From: Megalobrama amblycephala
Lineage: Eukaryota > Chordata > Actinopteri > Cypriniformes > Xenocyprididae
Length of the DNA stretch: 64,000 nucleotides
Reading direction: 5' to 3'
Assembly (NCBI RefSeq): GCF_018812025.1
Contig: NC_063062.1
Location: forward strand, 6,023,513 to 6,087,512
How positions within the stretch are numbered: position 1 is the first letter of the stretch; each line of letters opens with the position of its first letter. Below, piece after piece: positions 57,300 to 64,000 of the stretch. The position numbers and the translations under genes are program-made. The notes under the pieces were generated by a model that ran no database searches, was not told the DNA's origin, and was given only the letters and a program-made list of their open reading frames with translations.

Positions 57300-58950
57300 A
57301 ATGTATATACAGTATGGTAGTGTATACTCATATCACTATGCAGTTATATTATCCTGGAACTTATATTAAAAAAAAAAAGCAAACTCGTTTTTAGCAATAT
57401 TCCCATTGCAAACATTGAAAAAATGGTTATCTCTACAATCCCTCAACAATTACAAGGGTGGTTAATTATTTTCATTGTTATATAGCTAACTAGTTTACTG
57501 AAAGAAGTGCCTTATTTAATGTAGTGTGAAAAATGGCATATGCTAATTGTGACATTAAACTGTTTACTTCAGCACGTCAGTGGCGCAGTTTACCCTCTTA
57601 TAGTTTACTTCCACTTTCTAAACCAGAAATGGGAAAGAGATCCATGATAATCTTTAAGGATCAGTTGAAACAAGAACAACTGATCTGGAGAACGATTGTG
57701 ACCTGATTGTTTTTTTGTTTTTTTTTGTTCTCTCTCTCTTTCTCTCTTTCTCTCTTCCTCTACAATCATGTCCCAGCGTTCCAGCTGAAATACTTGACAC
57801 TGGCAGGAGTGACTCTAAGTGATCCCCAGACTTTTAAAGGCTGATATTTGTGGAGGCATCGCCACTAAAGCTAGTGTCAGGACCGGGTGAATGTTGGAGG
57901 AAGGGGTAATGGTTTCACTAATCTTGAACGTGCTAGACATCCCATTAAAGTTGTAGGGACAAGATGTCAAGGGAACAATCAGTGACCACTTAGAGCCACA
58001 CAAAGCAGGTGTCAAGGTTCTTTCACATGTAGAAATGAGAATATCTCTTCGGGTTATCCGCTGGTGTCTAAGAAAAAAAAAAAAAAGCTGTGTGGTCAAA
58101 TTGGGTGTCAACCACAGGTAAAGGCTTGACATTTAGATGTGTGGCAGATAGGCAATATTCTTCTGTAGGCAGAACTGCTTTTGTCATTTGGTGCATGTGA
58201 GTGTGCTGCCCTGATGCTGATGGGGTGAGTCCTATTAAGAAACTCTTTGGAAAAGGGATTCAAAGTAACATCGCATGATTTGTTCAGAAACTGATCAAAC
58301 TCAAAAGTCATTTTGATCACTTCTGAACTCTGAAACTTTCTGAGAGGCGTTTTAAATGACGCTCTTAGTCACCACAGTCAATGAGTTTGTCTGAATGTAC
58401 CCTCAATTACCTGTCCATTGTATTCAAAAGTGGTCTGTGTGTTAAACGGCCAATACCTGGGTGTCACTGATAAGCATTCACTGTCATCTGACAGCTGTTC
58501 ATTAGGGTTTGACAGTGTACCAACCTTTTGGGTTAATTCACACTCAGGCTGTCAACCTGATACGCACCAGATGTGTGTGAGTGTGTGTGAGTTAAGGGTA
58601 GGCTATAACCTGTTCAAATGTCTGCCTGAAACCAATCAAAACCTGGCAGGAGATCCCATTCACAGTGCTTGATTTCAGTGTGTGAACACAGTGGCGCTTC
58701 ACATTAACAAGCAGCAATCGATATACTTTGAGCTTTCAAAAAAAAAAAAAAAAAAAAATCACATGCTCAGCATATTCACGAGGACTGCTTACATTAAATG
58801 GGGGGAAAAACGCCCATGTGTTTTGATGTAATCAGATATGCTCTTTTAAGCCGAGCCTGTGGCCTGTTTTAATCCTGCATTTCAAGAGTAAAAGAGATAA
58901 AAGCGTTATTATTTTCAGAGCGGAGAGCTTTTGTTATTTTTCCTCAAGGG
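57300..58950. other. Intronic sequence with CT tract and poly-A runs
   Basis: CT-rich tract 57726-57760 and A runs at 58072-58086 and 58738-58758. No exon or element ends recognised. Confidence 0.5.
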
Positions 58951-58957
58951 CACTTAC

Positions 58958-59064
58958 TTTCGAAGAATTTGTTTACCATGAACTGAGATGTTGTGTTCAA
59001 GGACAATAATTAGACATTTCACAACTCCCACAAGACCAGTATGAGAACATCCCACAGAGTATTT
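58958..59064 (-). CDS. luzp2: Candidate luzp2 5' coding exon (tentative)
   Basis: Minus-strand segment with a strong donor (GTAAGT) and acceptor (TGCTTGCTTGCAG). It is open throughout and ends in phase 2 with AA, so joining to the exon at 34524-34635 gives Asn-Tyr-Glu-Gly-Leu in the luzp2 frame. It encodes a hydrophobic run (LVGVVKCLIIVL) that could act as a signal sequence. An alternative acceptor at 59083 adds 19 bp. With it the exon fits the other reading (MRFS) of the 62004 candidate. The peptide does not resemble the mammalian signal peptide I recall, so the exon may be spurious. Confidence 0.3.
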
Positions 59065-59087
59065 CTGCAAGCAAGCAGTAAAACTAT

Positions 59088-59088
<1 letters not shown>

Positions 59089-59131
<43 letters not shown>
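59089..59131. repeat. (GAAA)n microsatellite
   Basis: About ten GAAA units. On the minus strand this is a CTTT tract lying just upstream of the candidate splice acceptor at 59064/59083. Confidence 0.95.
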
Positions 59132-59214
59132 ACTTTCATGTTTTAAAGCTATATGACAAAAATAACATAAACATATACATACATGCGTACACATTTAACT
59201 CCTCTACCCAGGTC

Positions 59215-59500
59215 CTACTCACCCCGCTCTGTGCGGGCCTCGAACCTGGGTCTCCAGCGTGGGAGTTGGACGCTCTATCAAGGAGGCTAAAGGCTGCAAC
59301 CTCTAGCATCAGTTGCTGGACCATCTCTTGAGATCAGAGGAGAGAGGTTTACCTGCACAGCGTCTACTAGCTGGCCTCCGTTACACTCACCCCCCTAGAC
59401 CTCACTCCCATCCGGGTCACGGCACCAATGTAGCCCCTCCAGTTCACACCTGCCTGCTCCAAGCGGGACGCGAACCCAGGTCCGTCCACATGGGAGTCGG
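59215..59500 (-). repeat. tRNA-like SINE modules (two)
   Basis: On the minus strand two segments read like degenerate tRNA heads: a GCCTCCTT..AGAGCGTCC..CTCCCA portion followed by a B-box-like AGGTTCGAGGCCC (plus 59237-59249) and GGTTCGCGTCCC (plus 59465-59477). 'gttggacgctctat' and 'gtcggacactctaa' are the paired anticodon-side motifs. I recall similar text in cyprinid SINEs. No intact tRNA cloverleaf is claimed. Confidence 0.55.
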
Positions 59501-59524
59501 ACACTCTAAAAAGGAGGCTAAAGG

Positions 59525-59525
<1 letters not shown>

Positions 59526-59565
<40 letters not shown>
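59526..59565. repeat. (AT)n microsatellite
   Basis: About 19 TA dinucleotides, immediately after the SINE-like module, as at many SINE tails. Confidence 0.95.
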
Positions 59566-59567
<2 letters not shown>

Positions 59568-59569
59568 AG

Positions 59570-60680
59570 AGTTTCCGCTAGAAAAAAATGGTGCCGGTCA
59601 AATATCGCCTCTTAATTAGTCAAGTTGAGGAAAACTGAAAGCAGTTTATGTAACTTAAAAAATGACATAATCAGGCCGTATATGCAACATGTTTATTAGC
59701 CTAACTTTCAAATAGACGAAAAAAAAAACATGAACGTCCGATTGGCGTCAATCAACCAATTGTTTTTTACTATGGTTTCACATTTCATAGTTTAACAAAC
59801 CAACCCCCCTTCCCCACATAAAATATCCGAATATAGCATTGTTTTTACTCAAGCAAACTTAATTATAAACTCAGTATGTCTCATTTAGCTGGTAACATTT
59901 AAATTGGCCACCGTGTGAAATGACTCCTTGTCAAATGAATGAAACAAATGACTAGGCCTATAACATTGTCTCGTGTCATTTTTGGCTACTTTTTACGCTT
60001 TTTTGCAGTGCTGAATTGTGCAGCTGCCGACTTAAAATCAAAACTTCCCAGTGTCTCTCCACAACTTGCAATGCGCATAAGCCGCGTAACCTTGTTCTCC
60101 GCAAGGCGACTTCGCTGCTTCGTCTTGATCCGATTCTGCAGCGAGAACCCCCTCTCTGCAGGAACACTCGAGACAGGGATTACACAAGCTATCTTGGCAA
60201 GCTTGGTCCACTCTGGATACATTTTTTCGTTACCATCAACTACCTCACATCTTAGCCATGGGAACTTGTCACTCCATTCCGACCGATACGCCCTACACTT
60301 CGGCTTTTTCTCCGGTGGTGGCGGAGCTGTCTGGCTCTGGACATCTGAGGCTTCAGTCGTTCCTGATTCAGTATCCTCCTTCGCATCTGGCCTCTGAAAA
60401 AAACTTTTAAGGCTAGTCTGCCTGGGCCTGGCCATATTTGAAACGTCTCTCAATAGTTCGTGGTTTAGGTCTATATTATAGCCGTTAGGCGTGCGCTTTA
60501 TTTGAAATGCAACATGCGATGTTGTTTAAAAACTTTCAAACGGTCGATTCAGATTGTGTTAGGGGGGCGGGGCCGGGATTATTAGGCAGTTTTAATCTGG
60601 CAATTTGACCGGAGAGATTTAATTTTGTCGGACATTTAATTTTTTTCCCGGCCAATGTCCGGTAATTACCGGAATGCAAT
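59570..60680 (-). mobile_element. Deleted hAT element carrying a fused coding remnant
   Basis: Contains the coding remnant 59986-60435. The left 'cagagtttccgctagaaaaa' could be an end of CAG(A/T)GTTTCC type. The right side ('cccggccaatgtccggtaat') runs into a degraded GGGCCC-type copy, and no clean right terminal repeat or 8-bp duplication was found. Boundaries are approximate. Confidence 0.5.
59986..60435 (-). pseudogene. hAT transposase deletion derivative (N-terminus joined to hATC domain)
   Basis: From the Met at 60435 (MARPRQTSLKSFFQ) the frame is open to 59986, about 149 residues. The first 80 residues match the start of ZNF862-like hAT proteins: a basic leader, then 'SEWSDKFPWLRC' and 'GNEKMY' leading toward a zinc finger. 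The Cys pair expected next is absent. Instead the chain continues at LAKIACVIPVSSVPAERGFS and RIKTKQRSRL, which is the C-terminal hAT dimerisation domain. The catalytic core is missing, so the product cannot transpose. The leader has a QTSLKSFF sequence fitting the PCNA-binding PIP-box pattern. The family assignment is from memory of hAT motifs. Confidence 0.65.
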
Positions 60681-61368
60681 GCAACGCTAGGCACGACGCA
60701 AGTGTTTTTTGCTAGATCCAACTGAACAAAGTTCTCATTTTCAGATCTATTTTCATGGCCATCTGTTCGCCCATGGGCGTGCTGGTCTGAAAACGAGGTG
60801 TGTTCAGGCGCATTGTTGTTGTGTTGCTATTTTGAGGCAACTGAAAACGACTGAGCCATTGACTAACAAAAACCTGGTCTAAAGTCAATGGCACAGTATT
60901 TAAGGGCGCCTTAGTAATATGCGCCTATAAGTGGTGAACTCTGCTTGTTTTACACACAGGGATGCGCAGCAGCACACAAACATGCCAAATATTAAAAAAT
61001 AAAAAGGATTACAATGTAAAATATTATTATTGTGTACATAATCATAAAAATGCCTACATATCATAATGGATAGTCATTGCATGCATCAGAATGACCTATT
61101 TGCAGTAATGACGAATGAAATTGGCTAATTATTTGACCAATCGTGGCAATACACACATGTATTTAAACTGACTCGTCAGGATGAGAGTGTCTATATTCCA
61201 CCATGTAAATATCAATTCACCATGGTGCAAGCACACCTGGAATTTAAAGGGAATGGGAGATGACACTCTGATTGGTTTACTGTACGTTACGCCCAAAACA
61301 CACCCATTACTTATTAAGAGTGCATCTGCGCCATGCGCTTAGACCATGTGCTTAGATCATTAAATTGT
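60676..61368. mobile_element. Degraded third copy of the GGGCCC-ended element
   Basis: Shares 'cgcccatgggcgtgctggtct', 'aggtgtgttcaggcgcattg', 'acctggtctaaagtcaatgg' and 'gaatgggagatgacactctg' with 866-1580 and 25063-25916. Both GGGCCC termini are gone. Confidence 0.7.
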
Positions 61369-62003
61369 GTTTTTGAAGAGTATCCTAGCTATACTCTCTT
61401 TATTACAATGAAAAAAAAAATCATGAATCTGAACAGTTGGAATGATTGATTGATTCATTAATTAAACTGAATCGGTTCTCAAGTTCAACTCACTGATTTA
61501 ATGATCCAGTCAGCTCACTGTCTGTTTATCACACAAAATTTCATATGACTTCAGAAGATTTGGAATATAGTATTTAAAAGAGCAGCCAGGATATTGTTTG
61601 GAAATTCTTGTGCTCCACAGATGACAGAAACTCAAACAGGTTTCAAACAACATGAGGGTGAGTAAATAAAATGGCAGAATTGTTATTATTGAGTACACTC
61701 TCTCTTTAAGTGAGGTGTTATTAGCACGGACGATATAATCATCAGAGATGCACGCAATTACATTTGAAAAGAGGCAAGCTTTGTTTCCAAATGCCCCAAG
61801 TAAAGATATCCTGTCAATTTTATAAACTTTTGTAAACCCAGCCAGTATAAATACAATGAAAGCATCCAAACTGCAATATTTAACATACATACTGTATAAC
61901 TATAAAGCCTCCAGTGTAAGAACAATATTATTTAAGCACTAAATCCCACATAAACTCCAGCACAACCTGAATATTTTTAAACACTCAAGACAGAAGTCAC
62001 TAC
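61369..62003. other. Intronic sequence, nothing recognised
   Basis: 'caacatgagggtgagtaaataaaatgg' near 61650 is a fragment of the TTAA foldback family. Otherwise no feature seen. Confidence 0.45.
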
Positions 62004-62030
62004 CTGAACCTCATAGCGATTAGCTGCCAT
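62004..62030 (-). CDS. luzp2: Candidate luzp2 first coding exon (tentative)
   Basis: On the minus strand a GTAGTG donor follows ATGGCAGCTAATCGCTATGAG plus GTTCAG. Two starts are possible. The ATG at 62028-62030 has a good context (A at -3, G at +4) and gives a phase-0 exon end that fits 58958-59064. The ATG at 62012-62014 gives Met-Arg-Phe-Ser in phase 2, resembling the mammalian start Met-Lys-Phe-Ser as I recall it, and would fit the longer form 58958-59083. The 250 bp upstream are free of obvious repeats, as expected near a promoter, but I see no definite core promoter element. Confidence 0.35.
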
Positions 62031-62630
62031 GTTTTTCACTTGATATCTGCATAAAGTCAAGAACTGCTCTGGTTTCTCCAGTCCGCTGCCAATCCCACAA
62101 TTCACACACGAGCACGAGGCTCAACTTCCATGGGAATAAATTGAAAACGCTCGCTCTGCTCCGTGCCAGTGGGCATGCAACGTAACCCTTCAGATTAGAG
62201 GCTACTAGCTTCAAACAACTGAAAAAACAGGGAGGCTGCTTCAGTGGTGAGTTAAAACTAGCTCCTCTTATTACATTGGACAGGGACTGGTTTAACGTCA
62301 TGCTAGTTCAGGAGCTAGAGCGATGCATTTGTCTCTCTGCATTACATTCACTTGGGTTCTTCAGTTTGGAGCATGCTGACACATGTTGACTGTGTGAAGG
62401 TCAACCACCATCTCCATTCATTCCACTATAACTCACTGGTTGGAAATGGAAGTTCACGCTTAATGTGCACAAACTGTACATACATGCATTGCACACAGAT
62501 ACAAACATGCCCAGTTTCTGTAGCTAGTCCATCTTGGATGAAATCTTTGTTCCTGCATATTGAAGCACTTAAAACCACTTTCTAATGGTTTAATTAGTCT
62601 AATAACAATGTCCAACATTGGACATATTCA
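62031..62630. other. Possible luzp2 upstream region
   Basis: Sequence right of the tentative first exon, less AT-rich than its surroundings up to 62340. No TATA box or CpG cluster stands out. Confidence 0.3.
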
Positions 62631-63203
62631 CTGGGGTTCAATGGGTTGAAGGTCCAAATTGTCATTTCAGTGCAGCTTCAAAGGGCTCTACACGTTCCCA
62701 GATGAGGAATAAGGGTCTTGTCTAGTGAAACGATTGGCCATTTTCTAAAATAAAAAAAAAAAAGTTATATACTTTTTAACCACAAATGCTCATCTTACAC
62801 TAGCTCTTTCGCCCTACCACGGTACTTCTGCCTATATGTCACACGTGACCTTTCCAATGTGATTATGTAATGCGTGGTGCGTCGCAGAGCAGTGCAAGAC
62901 GAGCATTTGTGGTTAAAAAGTATATTAATTTTTATTTTTTTAGAAAATGACCAATCATTTTACTAGATAAGACTCTTATTCCTCATCTGGGATCGTGTAG
63001 AGCCCTTTGAAGCTGCACTGAAACTGTAATTTGGACCTTCATCCCGTTGAACCCCAGTCAAGTCCACTATATGGAGAAAAATCCTGGAATGTTTTCCTCA
63101 AAAACCATAATTTCTTTTCAACTGAAGACATGAACATCTTAGATGACATGGGGGAGAGTAAATTATCATGAAATTTTATTTCTGAAGTGAACTGATCCTT
63201 TAA
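62631..63203. mobile_element. TTAA foldback MITE (left end missing)
   Basis: The arms pair: 'gggttgaaggtccaaattg' near 62642 with its complement near 63030, and 'ccacaaatgctcatctt' near 62778 with 'agacgagcatttgtggtt'. It ends GTGAACTGATCCTTTAA with TTAA at 63200-63203. Same family as 37527-38030. Confidence 0.75.
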
Positions 63204-64000
63204 AGTCTGATTGTAGTCAGCGCACAAAGACAAAGGCTTTTTTTCACAAACTAAATCAAACACAGAAAAATCACAGGAGAAATAGTATAATCGACTTGTC
63301 GAGCAGTTGTGCTCATGCAAAATATATATGTTTGAATTCGTCTTGTCAATCATTTTACAATATTATGTTTAAAAAGTGAACATGGCAAAACGGGACATGA
63401 AAGAGCAGCAAACCATAGAGAGAAATGTATTTTGAACTGGTGTAGCATTTTTGCCCCAGGGAGCAAACACTGCATCACATCCCATTAAGATCTACACATG
63501 AAATACATGTAAGGTCACACCTGTCATGGCACTCTCCTCTACACAGAGCCTGGCAGAATAAATAAACCTTTCTCAAAGACTGAGGATGCTGAATGACAGG
63601 GGTTCGGACCTTATCTTGGCATCAGGACGGATCTTCATTCAGGCCCCCCACGTCACCGGCCCTGAGCTAAGCTCATTATGTAAAACACAGCATGGTGTGA
63701 GGGCCACATCCTGGTGACTAAACCCACATTGACGATGCACTTCATGTTTGGAAACATCTATTTTAAGCTGACACTGTCTGCAGCCCCGCTCAGAGGACAG
63801 ACGTCGGGCGCAGAAATCTCCAGTGACATTGAATCACCCCTTCCCAGCTGCTTTGTTTATATCCCTCCACAACACAGGTAGCCCACTTTTGTTGGACTAT
63901 TTCTTTCAGGAGATGAGAAGCAGTGCAAAAACTGCACTTGAAGTCTTGGGTTTTTAATAAATAATACCTTATACAATATTTCTAAGCTAATAATGGACCT
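63204..64000. other. Unassigned sequence at the right end
   Basis: The 63530-63900 part is higher in GC and looks unique. No exon could be demonstrated on either strand. Confidence 0.45.

Larger units (their letters stand above)
1..62030 (-). other. luzp2: luzp2 locus (5' and middle part of the gene, mostly intron)
   Basis: Four minus-strand exons with AG/GT boundaries splice in frame into a continuous heptad-rich coiled coil matching my recollection of vertebrate LUZP2, a leucine-zipper protein described as secreted. Exon order from the 5' side is 34524-34635, 27765-27835, 19172-19253, 11259-11321. The next exons, which should encode the rest of the coiled coil and the proline-rich tail, were not found and should lie left of position 1. 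The 5' exons are only tentatively located between 58.9 and 62.1 kb. Introns here are 7 to 24 kb or longer, in keeping with the very large mammalian gene. The identification rests on memory of the protein family, not on a database search. Confidence 0.8.

Overview
The window is vertebrate intronic DNA, most likely from a cyprinid fish. It is AT-rich, has no prokaryote-like gene density, and is packed with teleost-type MITEs, hAT-like elements, a DIRS retrotransposon, microsatellites and a tRNA-like SINE. The species assignment is inferred from repeat families I recognise, not from a search.

Host gene: four short, well-bounded coding exons on the minus strand (34524-34635, 27765-27835, 19172-19253, 11259-11321) join in frame into an uninterrupted coiled coil. 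I recognise it as LUZP2 (leucine zipper protein 2). The gene runs right to left. The remaining 3' exons lie beyond position 1. The 5' end is probably near 62.0 kb, but the first coding exon(s) are only tentatively placed (62004-62030 and 58958-59064). Almost everything else sits in luzp2 introns.

Layout. 0-11 kb: CA microsatellite, TTAA-flanked foldback MITEs, a 1.69-kb hAT-like element with an exact 8-bp target duplication, and other small elements. 11-20 kb: luzp2 exons, more foldbacks with nested insertions, and a compact 74-nt hairpin. 20-38 kb: Tc1 remnant, paired copies of several families that serve as empty sites for each other, and two luzp2 exons. 39-41 kb: a Tc1/mariner-like MITE expanded by a 21-bp minisatellite. 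43-44.4 kb: a palindrome interrupted at a central TTAA by a piggyBac-like element. 47.2-54.2 kb: a second copy of the minisatellite-bearing MITE, carrying a nearly complete 6.3-kb DIRS-type tyrosine-recombinase retrotransposon (gag-like ORF, RT/RNase H and YR on the minus strand; inverted terminal repeats; internal complementary region). 55.9-57.3 kb: a tandemly duplicated ACTGTAAAAA-type element. 59-60.7 kb: tRNA-like SINE modules and a deleted hAT coding remnant. 62-64 kb: candidate luzp2 5' end and sequence upstream of it.

The best observations are the DIRS element (its ICR spells out the joined circle ends; its empty target site is visible next door; its RT motif C reads YLNN instead of YLDD), the shared-TTAA neighbouring insertions, and the hAT foldback whose empty site is preserved in a sister repeat in the same window.
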